A DNA stretch of 16,627 nucleotides from CAZOMR01 sp964580655 (GTDB taxonomy: Bacteria > RBG-13-61-14 > CAZOMR01). Shown here one piece after another: positions 7,497 to 15,232 of the stretch (within the stretch, counting starts at the first letter, position 1; every line of letters starts with the position of its first letter). The translations under genes and the position numbers were made by a program. The stretch covers positions 1 to 16,627 of the forward strand of contig CAZOMR010000045.1 in the NCBI GenBank assembly GCA_964580655.1. Direction: 5' to 3'. A model generated the notes under the pieces. That model was given only the letters and a program-made list of their open reading frames with translations. It was not told the origin of the DNA and did not search any database.

Positions 7497-8165
7497 ATGA
7501 AGATTCTAATTGCTTATTATTCAAGGACAGGGCATACGGATAAACTGGCTGAAATTCTCGCAAAGGAATTGAACTATCGGGGTCATACGGTCCTGATTGA
7601 TCGGATTGAGGTGGTAAAAAGACGGAACAGATGGATTCTGCTCGCCCAGCAGATATACACTTATCCGGTTATTGCCGTGGCACTATATAATTCATCTTTT
7701 CGCGCATGGTGGCATCAACATTACCCCCAGGTGGAACAAGACATCAAGCGCCCTGCTTACCCGGATGTATCGGGGTTTGATCTCGTATGTATAGGCGGTC
7801 CAAAGTGGGCTGAAATCTGCTATCCTATGGCCATGTATCTCAAGCAGGTGAAGGGGCTTAAAAATAAAAGGGTGGGCGCCTTTGCCACATTCAGTGGCCC
7901 TCCCTTTGAGACATTCGAACTTGAAATGGTGTTTAAACCTATCAGCGACCGTGTTGAGGGATCAGGGGGAAAGGTTGTGGCGACCCTGGGTTTATCCAGC
8001 AACTATCATGAGTTACATCTACTGCCTTTGATGATGCTTGCAAGCCGGATAAACTTTAGACGCCCTCTGAGTTCATTTCACATAGAAAGCGAATACGGGA
8101 AGGAAAAGATAAAGGAATTCTGCAACAGGATTTTATTCAACAGTGATACCAGGTATTTTAAATGA
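7497..8165 (+). CDS. Flavodoxin-like FMN protein
   Basis: This 222-residue protein begins MKILIAYYSRTGHTDKLAEIL. The SRTGHT loop (residues 9-14) is the FMN-phosphate-binding motif of flavodoxins. A second flavin-contacting segment, CIGGPKWAEICYP (about 100-112), and a third, ATFSGPPFETFE (about 129-140), follow. It is longer than electron-transfer flavodoxins (about 150 residues) and resembles flavodoxin-family quinone or NAD(P)H oxidoreductases. An insert rich in Trp, His and Tyr lies around residues 64-80 (FRAWWHQHYPQ). No good ribosome binding site precedes the ATG, which lies 21 bases after the UroD-like gene. The likely role is flavin electron transfer to or from the operon's redox proteins. 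The base composition looks more AT-rich than the neighbours, so it may have joined the cluster separately. Confidence 0.75.
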   Translation: MKILIAYYSRTGHTDKLAEILAKELNYRGHTVLIDRIEVVKRRNRWILLAQQIYTYPVIAVALYNSSFRAWWHQHYPQVEQDIKRPAYPDVSGFDLVCIGGPKWAEICYPMAMYLKQVKGLKNKRVGAFATFSGPPFETFELEMVFKPISDRVEGSGGKVVATLGLSSNYHELHLLPLMMLASRINFRRPLSSFHIESEYGKEKIKEFCNRILFNSDTRYFK

Positions 8166-8169
8166 AGAA

Positions 8170-10299
8170 ATGATGAAGCATTGGCAGTTGGCATTGATAG
8201 TAGTAATGATAATGGGTCTGGCCGCATCATCGCACGGTCAGGAAGCCAATGAGAATGACTATCCGTATAGAGTTCCAGAGATTGTAGTGACGGCAACGCA
8301 CACTGAGAAGTCGGAGTTCGAAGTGCCGTACATCCTGGAGGTGATCACGGACGAGGAAATTTCGATTGAGAGGATGTCCCGAACCTTGCCTGATGCGCTC
8401 CGGCAGACGCCCGGTGTAATGGTCCAGAAGTCGGGCTATGGTCAAGCTTCGCCGTTCATTCGGGGCTTCACGGGTTTCAGGACACTGCTCCTGATTGACG
8501 GGATCCGGCTGAATAACTCGACATACCGGAGCGGCCCTAACCAGTACCTGGCCACGGTAGACCCCTACAGCATTGCCCGAATGGAGGTGATCAAGGGGCT
8601 TGGCTCTGTGCTTTACGGCAGTGATTCCATCGGCGGCACAATCAATATGATCACGCTGACCCCGACAGCGATGGAGCCTTCCGGCGCTAACCTCCGGCTT
8701 TTGTGTCGCCATGCAGAGGCAGAGCACTCGAATGTTTATCGTGCACAGGTAAACGGGAGAGATGGTAATAGACTGGGGGTATACCTGGGCGGCACCCTCA
8801 AGGAATTCGGGGATTATCAAGCGGGGCAAGACATGGGGCATATGCCCAGGACCGGATACCAGGAGCGGTCAACCGACCTGAAAATCGAGTATGCCATTAA
8901 CCCAGGTTACCATGTGGTGCTGGCCTACCAGCGTCTGGAGCAAGACGATGTGTGGCGAACCCACACCACAATCTACAGCAAGAGCTGGGAGGGGACCAAG
9001 GTAGGCACCGAGAAAAAACGGGCTCTGGACCAGAGCAGAGAACTTTTTTATGTCCAGCTTCATGCAACGGATGCAGGCCCAATTGCGGATCGCTTGAAGA
9101 TAAGCTTAAGTTACCACCTCCAGGAAGAAGAGCAGGAGAGGATTAAAAGCGATGATACACAGGATGAACAAGGCGTGGAAGTAAAGACCCTGGGAGCTTT
9201 TATCAACCTTACCAGGTACATCTCTTCAGGAAGCATTACTTACGGGGGAGACTACTACCTGGACGAGGTGGATTCCTTCAGGAAGAATTATAACCCGGAT
9301 GGAAGTTTTGACTCCGAGGCCATACAGGGGCCTGTGGGAGACGACTCCAATTACGAGATAGCAGGCGCCTTTGTTCAGGGGGAAGTCTGGCTTCACGACA
9401 GGCTGGAGTTGTACCTGGGCGGGCGCTATTCATTTTCACGGGCCGTGGCCAGGGAAGTGGAGGACCCGGTCACCAGGCAGCCTATGCGCGTGGAGGATGA
9501 ATGGGAAGCGTATGTGGGCAACGCACGGGTGATCTATTACCCGGATTCAGCCAGGACTTTCAACATATATGCCGGGGTGTCGCAGGCCTTCCGTGCTCCG
9601 AACCTTTCAGACTTGACCCGGCTGGACGCGGCTCACGAGAGCGGCGAGGTTGAAATCCCTTCCCCCGGGCTGGACTCGGAGAGATATATTATATATGAAG
9701 GGGGCGTCAAGGCGTGGACCGAACGAATGTCGTTTCAGACAGGGTATTACTACACAGACATTGAGGATTTGATCGCTCGGACCCCTACTGGAAAAATGAT
9801 CGGGACCGATATGGAGGTGACCAAGAAGAACGTGGGAAACGGATACGTGGAAGGTGTCGAGGTGTCGGCCAATATAGCGCTGACCTCCTCTTGGACAGCC
9901 TTCGGGGCATACGGCTCGATGTATGGAAGGGTTGACAGCTTCCCGACCTCCGAGCCTGAGAGGGAAAAGGAATACAAGGATCGCTTAATGCCGCAAACAG
10001 GCGTGCTGGGACTGAGGTGGGATTCGGCTGACCACAAGTATTGGATCGAGGGAGTGGCCACCTTCGCTGATAAGGCGGACCGCCTTTCCACAAGAGACAA
10101 GGCCGACCTACAGCGCATCCCGCCCGGGGGCACCCCAGGGTATGAGGTCTATACCTTGCGCGGAGGCGCGGACCTCGGACGCGGAATAAAACTCTCGGCC
10201 GCGCTCGAGAATCTTACAAATGAGGACTACCGCGTGCACGGCTCCGGACAGAATGAGCCTGGCACCAACTTGATAATAAGCCTTGAATGGAAACATTGA
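8170..10299 (+). CDS. TonB-dependent outer-membrane receptor
   Basis: This protein has 709 residues. A signal peptide (hydrophobic LALIVVMIMGLAA, cleavage near SHG|QE at residues 23-24) is followed by a TonB box (EIVVTAT, about 37-43). A plug domain has the motifs LPDALRQTPGVMVQ, FIRGFTGFRTLLLIDGIRLN and IEVIKG-like MEVIKGLGSVLYGSDSIGGTINMIT. A beta-barrel follows, ending LEWKH. This is the TonB-linked receptor family that imports siderophores, heme, cobalamin or other large ligands. Cobalamin (BtuB-like) or heme would suit the neighbouring UroD-like and HbpS-like genes, but no ligand-specific motif is visible. An upstream in-frame GTG at 8143 would overlap the flavodoxin gene and spoil the signal peptide, so ATG 8170 (or 8173) is preferred. 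The start lies four bases after the flavodoxin stop, suggesting coupling. Confidence 0.85.
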   Translation: MMKHWQLALIVVMIMGLAASSHGQEANENDYPYRVPEIVVTATHTEKSEFEVPYILEVITDEEISIERMSRTLPDALRQTPGVMVQKSGYGQASPFIRGFTGFRTLLLIDGIRLNNSTYRSGPNQYLATVDPYSIARMEVIKGLGSVLYGSDSIGGTINMITLTPTAMEPSGANLRLLCRHAEAEHSNVYRAQVNGRDGNRLGVYLGGTLKEFGDYQAGQDMGHMPRTGYQERSTDLKIEYAINPGYHVVLAYQRLEQDDVWRTHTTIYSKSWEGTKVGTEKKRALDQSRELFYVQLHATDAGPIADRLKISLSYHLQEEEQERIKSDDTQDEQGVEVKTLGAFINLTRYISSGSITYGGDYYLDEVDSFRKNYNPDGSFDSEAIQGPVGDDSNYEIAGAFVQGEVWLHDRLELYLGGRYSFSRAVAREVEDPVTRQPMRVEDEWEAYVGNARVIYYPDSARTFNIYAGVSQAFRAPNLSDLTRLDAAHESGEVEIPSPGLDSERYIIYEGGVKAWTERMSFQTGYYYTDIEDLIARTPTGKMIGTDMEVTKKNVGNGYVEGVEVSANIALTSSWTAFGAYGSMYGRVDSFPTSEPEREKEYKDRLMPQTGVLGLRWDSADHKYWIEGVATFADKADRLSTRDKADLQRIPPGGTPGYEVYTLRGGADLGRGIKLSAALENLTNEDYRVHGSGQNEPGTNLIISLEWKH

Positions 10300-10342
10300 A
10301 TTTTCATGCCGAACAAACCTCAGGTTCAGCCATTGTTTTTTA

Positions 10343-10371
10343 TGGACAACCTCTTACGATAATGCTATAAA
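10343..10371 (+). promoter_or_regulatory. Sigma-70-type promoter for the exported-protein pair
   Basis: TGGACA (10343-10348) and TATAAA (10366-10371) are separated by 17 bases; each matches the consensus at five of six positions. Transcription would start near 10378, giving a leader of about 65 bases before the ATG at 10443. It would make the two exported proteins an independent transcription unit. Confidence 0.6.
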
Positions 10372-10442
10372 AGCAAGTAGACTGGTTGGTTTATATTTTG
10401 GAATTCATGAGAGATGGCTTTCGATCAAAAGGATGGTAAACC

Positions 10443-12182
10443 ATGAAAAAGCTATTTAATCTGGTCGGTTTTTTTCTGATGGCGGGGTTGCTTGTATCAA
10501 GGTTGAACTGTGATTCTGATGATGGCCACTGCCACTGGTCTAGCCCGGATGTATTCGTTCCAGCAGAGGAGACCCCTTTTATCCTGGGGGTTGATCCCAT
10601 CGCCGGACCACCCCCGGCTGAGAACCCGGAGGGGCCTGAGATTACAGGGCTTGAGTCCTTGTCGGCGTTGGATGTAGTGGAACAGGGGGGTGATTTCACC
10701 ATGTTCTTCACCTCGGACTTAGCCGGCGGGGACACCATCACTGGTGTAGTGCTGATGCTGGAGGGAGACGAAGAGTATTATTTGCTGGACCCTGTAGTAG
10801 TAGGGAATCTTGTGACAGTGACATTCACGGTGCACCCTGATTTTCCTGATGGCGATTACCCTATTCAATTGGCCTTGCTTGACAACAATGGTGTGGCTGG
10901 GCCCTACATTCAGATCATCTTGCATGTTGCGTTCGTGCCCACTCTGGAGATCGTGGACCTTTTCCCTCATGCGACTATCTCCACTGCCGAGGGCCGCGTG
11001 GTGGAACCGCTTAATGTAGGCGCGCGCGTCTATTTCACCAAGCCGGTCAACTTTGAAGATTTCACGCTGGGAATAGAGAGTTCAGCAGGAGAACCGATAC
11101 CAGGGACGGTGCAGATTATGCCCGGTAACCTATCAGCCTCGTTCATGTCTGATACCTTGCTTGAGCCCAATACTCAATACATTGTTAAAGCCACTTTGCC
11201 TGATGAAGGGATCTCATGGAACAACGCCTTCTGGACAGAGAAGGTAACCCCCCTGGGCGGCGACGCGGCCCTCGCAGAGGGCACGGTCTATAAATTTATC
11301 ATAGCGGCAGACAATGTGGTGGAGCCGGAGGCGGCCAAACTGATATTCGGCCTCATAGGCCAAGTCATCCCTCCTTTCTTGATGATGGTTACAGAGGCTG
11401 ACCCGGTGGCGAACAGGTTCTCGGCGATCGGGGGATTGAGCGAGGATGATGGAGGAACACTTGTTCAGGAGCTTGATACCCCGGTGGTGGTTTTCGCTGA
11501 GGGTTCAGAATTTGCTGACCCGTACTTTTTATCAGCCCCCGCGGATCTTGCAGTCACGGCCTCTGTTGCGGGATACACGCTGACGATCGTGATGCATGAT
11601 TTCACTATCTCGGGCAAGTTGACCCAGGGCGCCGCCGGGTTTGCAAGCGCCGCGTTAGACCTTTATCTGGATGCAGAGGAGTTGCGGAAAATTGCTGAAG
11701 GGTATCTTCCGATACCACCTGAGACGGACCTTTGCATTGCCCTTGAGGAGATAGTGGGCATGCCGATCTGTAACGATGCCGGCCAGATTGTAATGCATGC
11801 CGAGAATATTGAAGGCTCCATTGTCAACTCGATTACCGAACTTCTGGACCTTGTCCCGGAGACCCCGCTGACTGGAGATACCATCTCAGCAAGCGCGGGA
11901 GCAACCCTGGACGTGGAAGGATGGATTGAAAGAAACGCCGAGCCTTACCTGGATACCGGTTGGGACATAGAACTCTGGGCCACCCAGGACGGCGCCGCGG
12001 TGGGATCATTCTCACCAGCCTCGCCCATACCGATCAAGGCAGACGGCAGTTTCGCGACCCAACTGACCATCAACCCGGGAACACTGGACACAGAGGACCC
12101 CCTGCTTATTCACATGACCTGTCCTGATTTTCCAGCGGCTGACAGTTGGGAGCGAGTAGTAGAGATAACGGTTTTGGATTGA
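10443..12182 (+). CDS. Exported Ig-like (SbsA-type) protein, possible lipoprotein
   Basis: This 579-residue protein has an N-terminal signal (MKK, then hydrophobic LFNLVGFFLMAGLLV) ending near C23. The residues before C23 (RLN) are not a standard lipobox, so lipidation is uncertain. A short acidic, His-containing, then proline-rich linker leads to an Ig-like domain (about 66-163). A second domain at about 168-290 resembles the bacterial Ig/SbsA (Big_5) fold: EIVDLFPHATISTAEGRVVEP starts it, and the YFTKPV and NTQYIVKA motifs are typical. The C-terminal half (about 300-579) is mostly beta-strand, with no catalytic motif I recognise. The cysteines at 431 and 443 could form a disulfide. It is probably a surface or periplasmic binding or adhesion protein. 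The ribosome binding site is AAAAGGATGG (10427-10436). It is cotranscribed with the phosphoesterase fusion downstream. Confidence 0.65.
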   Translation: MKKLFNLVGFFLMAGLLVSRLNCDSDDGHCHWSSPDVFVPAEETPFILGVDPIAGPPPAENPEGPEITGLESLSALDVVEQGGDFTMFFTSDLAGGDTITGVVLMLEGDEEYYLLDPVVVGNLVTVTFTVHPDFPDGDYPIQLALLDNNGVAGPYIQIILHVAFVPTLEIVDLFPHATISTAEGRVVEPLNVGARVYFTKPVNFEDFTLGIESSAGEPIPGTVQIMPGNLSASFMSDTLLEPNTQYIVKATLPDEGISWNNAFWTEKVTPLGGDAALAEGTVYKFIIAADNVVEPEAAKLIFGLIGQVIPPFLMMVTEADPVANRFSAIGGLSEDDGGTLVQELDTPVVVFAEGSEFADPYFLSAPADLAVTASVAGYTLTIVMHDFTISGKLTQGAAGFASAALDLYLDAEELRKIAEGYLPIPPETDLCIALEEIVGMPICNDAGQIVMHAENIEGSIVNSITELLDLVPETPLTGDTISASAGATLDVEGWIERNAEPYLDTGWDIELWATQDGAAVGSFSPASPIPIKADGSFATQLTINPGTLDTEDPLLIHMTCPDFPAADSWERVVEITVLD

Positions 12183-12192
12183 TGAAATAGGC

Positions 12193-12206
12193 CGCGGTTC
12201 GCCGCG
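12193..12206 (+). other. UUCG-tetraloop hairpin between the exported-protein genes
   Basis: CGCGG (12193-12197) and CCGCG (12202-12206) enclose a TTCG loop, an exceptionally stable RNA hairpin type. No T-run follows, so it is not a normal terminator. It begins 10 bases after the upstream stop codon and could protect the 3' end of a processed transcript or tune expression of the downstream gene. Confidence 0.5.
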
Positions 12207-12254
12207 ACTCTGGCTCTACAATACCAAGGAGAAAGGAAAGTTCGGAGAATAGAC

Positions 12255-14837
12255 ATGAAGACACGAAGGATCATAACAGGTGTGGCCATAGTTATAGGAA
12301 TTATCTTAGTGGGCACGGGATGCCGCAAGGATGATGACGACGGCCACCACAACGATAAAGATCAAGTGCAGATGGAGTCCCTCCCCGAGCCGAGTATAGA
12401 CTCCCAGATTCCGGCAGGAGAACTCTCGGCAGGGATGATCGTGTTGCCCAATGGGCGCCTGCTCACCCCGATGGGAAGGCAACTCAAGCTGTCGAGCTAT
12501 TTCCCCATGAACTTGAAGGCAACCCCGGATGAGGAGTACCTCGTTGTCCTGTGTAGCGGCAGAGACAGAAGGAATCATCTGTATTCGGTCAAGATACCGG
12601 AATTTATCATCACCGGTACAGTGGAGCATAATAAAGATAATGATAAATCATTCTGGTACGGGCTCGTGGTTATTGACGCGCCGCCTGCTTTCTCAGCCAC
12701 CTACCCGTACCTGATACTGGCCGGCGGCGGACATCGAGGCGGGAAAGAACTTGATCCAAATGGACAGTTGGCCAATGCCCGGGGCAGGGTGTATGTCTTC
12801 GGGATGGACGCAGATGGCAACATAACCCCGGAGGACGAAATCGCACTTGACCACGGCGCGTATGTGAGCGCGATAGCCCTGGACCAGAACCCCTCGGACA
12901 TGGACCAGGCAATGCTGTATGTAGCCTACTCCCTTCAGAACCAGGTTGCCGCAGTCAAGGTTGACTTCAGCGATCTCCCCGGGTCAGAGGTTCTTCATAA
13001 AGTCATCGTGGTCAAGTACCCGTATGACCTGGCTCTGACCCCGGACCGGGAAACGCTTTATGTGACCAACTGGGGAACCAAGCGGCTGGCAGACCTTCCC
13101 AAGGTGTCTGTCGTGGACGTCTCCGATGCGGACTCGGCCACGGCTGACCCGGGCATGGAGGTTGTCCGGGAGATCTCGGTTGGAAAGAACCCGGAGGGCA
13201 TGGCCATGACAGCGGACGGCAAGACTTTATATGTTGCCAACTCCGAGACAGATGACATCGCACTGATAAGAACAGCCACAAACTTCGTGGAACGCTTCAT
13301 CTCGCTCCGGCCATACCCTGATGATCCGTACGGGGTAAAACCCACGGCCCTGACCCTTAACCATGATGAGAGCATTTTATTAGTGGCCAGCTCGGGCCGG
13401 AATTCCCTGGACCTCATTGATGTGGCCGAGTACAAATACCTCGGAAGTATCCCGGTGGGATGGAATCCAACCACGGTTGTTGAAATCAACGGTTTTTGGT
13501 ATGTGGCCAACGGCAAGGGGGAAGGCGGAACCCCCAGCGACTACAGCAAGGGCTGTTGGGCCACAATGCCAGGTTCTCTCTCTCAGATTCCCGTTAATAT
13601 CATCCCATCCTACCTCGGTGCCATGACCATGATCACCGAGTACAACAACGACCGCCAGTTGACATACTTTGAGCCCCAGCAAGAGGACCCGCTCAAACAG
13701 TATCCAATTAAGCACATAATCTATGTTCTCAAGGAAAACAAGACCTACGATCAGGTGATGGGGGACTATCCCAAGGGAAATGGAGACCCCAGTCTTTGTG
13801 TGTTCTGCTGTGATAAGACTTATGGAACTTACTGCTATACCCCGAACATCCATGCCCTGGCTGATCGGTTCGTAAACCTGGATAACTTCTACTGCGATTC
13901 CGAGGCCTCGATTACCGGCCATATGTGGAACGCCTCATCCAACATCACGGACTATGTTGAAAAAGCGTATCTGGACATGTACCGCACGAGCACCTGGCTG
14001 GTGGCGGGAGGTATTGAACCGACCAGTTACACCAAGGCCGGCTTCATATTCAACCACCTCAAGAAGGCCGGCATCCCCTTCAGGGACTATGGCGAAATAG
14101 TGGGAAGTATTGATCCCGAAACCGGCCGCCAGTTTGATGGCGTGGTCATTGATTCCCGCTGGCCATTGACATTTGACATGCGCATCCCGGACAAGGAAAA
14201 GATCCAGGTATTCATCGAGCATGTTCAGGCAGGTAAATTGGCCCCGTTTACTTTTATGCTTTTGCCCAATGACCATACCGAGGGATGCTCTGAGGGAGCG
14301 TGGCATCCAGACTCCTTGATTGCTGACAATGACGAGGCCGTGGGCCGGTTGGTGGACGCGGTCAGCCATTCGAAATTCTGGAAGAACACGCTGATCTTCG
14401 TCACCGAGGACGACCCGCAGAGCGGAGCGGATCACCTCGAGTCCCATCGCACCATCGGCCTGGTCATCAGCCCCTGGACCAAGAAAGGCGTAACCATATC
14501 CACCCATTACTCCTGGCCCAACTTCTACAAAACACTTGAGGTTATCCTGGGCCTGTCGCCCCTGAGCACCTATGATGAACTGGCCGTACCCATGTACGAT
14601 GTCTTCGATACCGAGCCCCACATGGAGCCGTACACCTTCATACCCCAGGAGGTCCCGATGGAACAGGTGGATGAGCCGGGAGGAGAGCTTACTTGTCCAC
14701 GCGAGGCCAAGGCATTGAGTAAGAAAGCCGACTTCAGCGCGCCGGACCAGGCGTCTGAGCTCGCAGAGATACTCTGGATGATCCGTTACCCTGATCGCCC
14801 TTTCCCGGCGCACCTCGCTGGAGAGGATGATGACTGA
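12255..14837 (+). CDS. Exported YncE-type beta-propeller / phosphoesterase (alkaline-phosphatase superfamily) fusion
   Basis: This protein has 860 residues. A signal segment (IITGVAIVIGIILVGTGC) ends at C23, a lipobox-like site with Gly at -3, followed by an Asp- and His-rich tether. Residues about 60-470 form a YVTN/YncE beta-propeller, with repeats such as ISVGKNPEGMAMTADGKTLYVANS (about 307-330, shown as the family motif). Residues about 484-790 are a PF04185-type phosphoesterase. They carry the metal-site motif KENKTYDQ (493-500), ASITGHMW (551-558, candidate nucleophile), LLPNDHTEG (669-677) and TEDDPQSGADH with H731 (717-731). The fusion is a known two-domain family and probably hydrolyses phosphate esters at the cell surface; the substrate is unknown. 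GGAG at about 12244 precedes the ATG. The phosphoesterase domain has an unusual cysteine cluster (C515, C518, C519, C527, C547). Confidence 0.82.
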   Translation: MKTRRIITGVAIVIGIILVGTGCRKDDDDGHHNDKDQVQMESLPEPSIDSQIPAGELSAGMIVLPNGRLLTPMGRQLKLSSYFPMNLKATPDEEYLVVLCSGRDRRNHLYSVKIPEFIITGTVEHNKDNDKSFWYGLVVIDAPPAFSATYPYLILAGGGHRGGKELDPNGQLANARGRVYVFGMDADGNITPEDEIALDHGAYVSAIALDQNPSDMDQAMLYVAYSLQNQVAAVKVDFSDLPGSEVLHKVIVVKYPYDLALTPDRETLYVTNWGTKRLADLPKVSVVDVSDADSATADPGMEVVREISVGKNPEGMAMTADGKTLYVANSETDDIALIRTATNFVERFISLRPYPDDPYGVKPTALTLNHDESILLVASSGRNSLDLIDVAEYKYLGSIPVGWNPTTVVEINGFWYVANGKGEGGTPSDYSKGCWATMPGSLSQIPVNIIPSYLGAMTMITEYNNDRQLTYFEPQQEDPLKQYPIKHIIYVLKENKTYDQVMGDYPKGNGDPSLCVFCCDKTYGTYCYTPNIHALADRFVNLDNFYCDSEASITGHMWNASSNITDYVEKAYLDMYRTSTWLVAGGIEPTSYTKAGFIFNHLKKAGIPFRDYGEIVGSIDPETGRQFDGVVIDSRWPLTFDMRIPDKEKIQVFIEHVQAGKLAPFTFMLLPNDHTEGCSEGAWHPDSLIADNDEAVGRLVDAVSHSKFWKNTLIFVTEDDPQSGADHLESHRTIGLVISPWTKKGVTISTHYSWPNFYKTLEVILGLSPLSTYDELAVPMYDVFDTEPHMEPYTFIPQEVPMEQVDEPGGELTCPREAKALSKKADFSAPDQASELAEILWMIRYPDRPFPAHLAGEDDD

Positions 14838-14866
14838 TAATTGATTCGAAAGAAAGAGTATTGAAG

Positions 14867-14977
14867 ATGAGTGATACTAAGAAAGATTTCCCTGAGATGG
14901 TGGTAACCGAAGAACTTGATGAGAGCATAGTGACCCGGTGCTCAAGAAGGTGCCGGAGGTTAAGCCTGCGGATATAG
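14867..14977 (+). CDS. Short 36-codon reading frame, doubtful
   Basis: An ATG at 14867 opens a 36-codon frame ending with TAG at 14975-14977. Its first 24 residues (MSDTKKDFPEMV...) look protein-like and acidic, then it becomes Arg/Cys-rich as it reads through the flavodoxin remnant out of frame. I do not recognise it. It is most likely the truncated 5' end of a gene whose remainder was lost at the junction near 14920-14932. Confidence 0.2.
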   Translation: MSDTKKDFPEMVVTEELDESIVTRCSRRCRRLSLRI

Positions 14978-15129
14978 GCATCTTTGCCGGGACATTGGAA
15001 TTCGCAAAGTTATCAGCAGGGGCAAAGGCGATAATGAAGACCGCGGGCTTCATCGAGGGGGATTTCCGCGACTTTGAGGCCATCAGATCATGGGCCAGGG
15101 GTATTGCTCCAGCGTTGTTGAAAGCATAG
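14932..15129 (+). pseudogene. C-terminal remnant of a HemG-type flavodoxin (menaquinone-dependent protoporphyrinogen oxidase family)
   Basis: The translation from 14932 reads DPVLKKVPEVKPADIGIFAG and continues with LEFAKLS, GDFRDFEAIRSWA and ends LLKA at TAG 15127-15129. The VKP...IGIFAG, LSxGxKxIMK and EGDFRDxEAI segments are the hallmark of the C-terminal third of HemG-like flavodoxin-domain proteins. A TGA at 14920-14922 in the same frame, and the absence of any FMN-loop sequence upstream, show that the N-terminal two thirds are missing. A GTG at 14938 could in principle start a 63-residue peptide, but it would lack the FMN site. This is best read as deletion debris. It is distinct from the intact flavodoxin-like gene at 7497. 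Confidence 0.7.
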
Positions 15130-15140
15130 GCGCTCGATTT

Positions 15141-15165
15141 AAGGCCTGGCAGGGCTCTAGGCCTT
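15141..15165. other. Inverted repeat between convergent genes
   Basis: AAGGCCT (15141-15147) and AGGCCTT (15159-15165) form a 7-bp stem with an 11-base loop. It lies between the flavodoxin remnant (plus strand) and the aminotransferase (minus strand), where a bidirectional terminator is expected. No T-run follows on either strand, so it is a stem-loop of uncertain function. The rest of 15130-15232 shows nothing else. Confidence 0.4.
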
Positions 15166-15232
15166 ACCCACGCACTTCAATTCATCGGCTCCACAAACAA
15201 CAGACCACTGGTTTTCTGGCCGGAAGCTTGGT

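Noticed and set aside
10300..10342. Intrinsic terminator after the TonB receptor gene
   Set aside because: AACC-TCA-GGTT is only a 4-bp stem, and the T-run at 10335-10340 starts about ten bases after it, too far for a normal terminator.
15141..15165. Intrinsic terminator for the convergent genes
   Set aside because: The 7-bp stem is real, but neither strand has the T-run needed for rho-independent termination, so it is listed only as a stem-loop.
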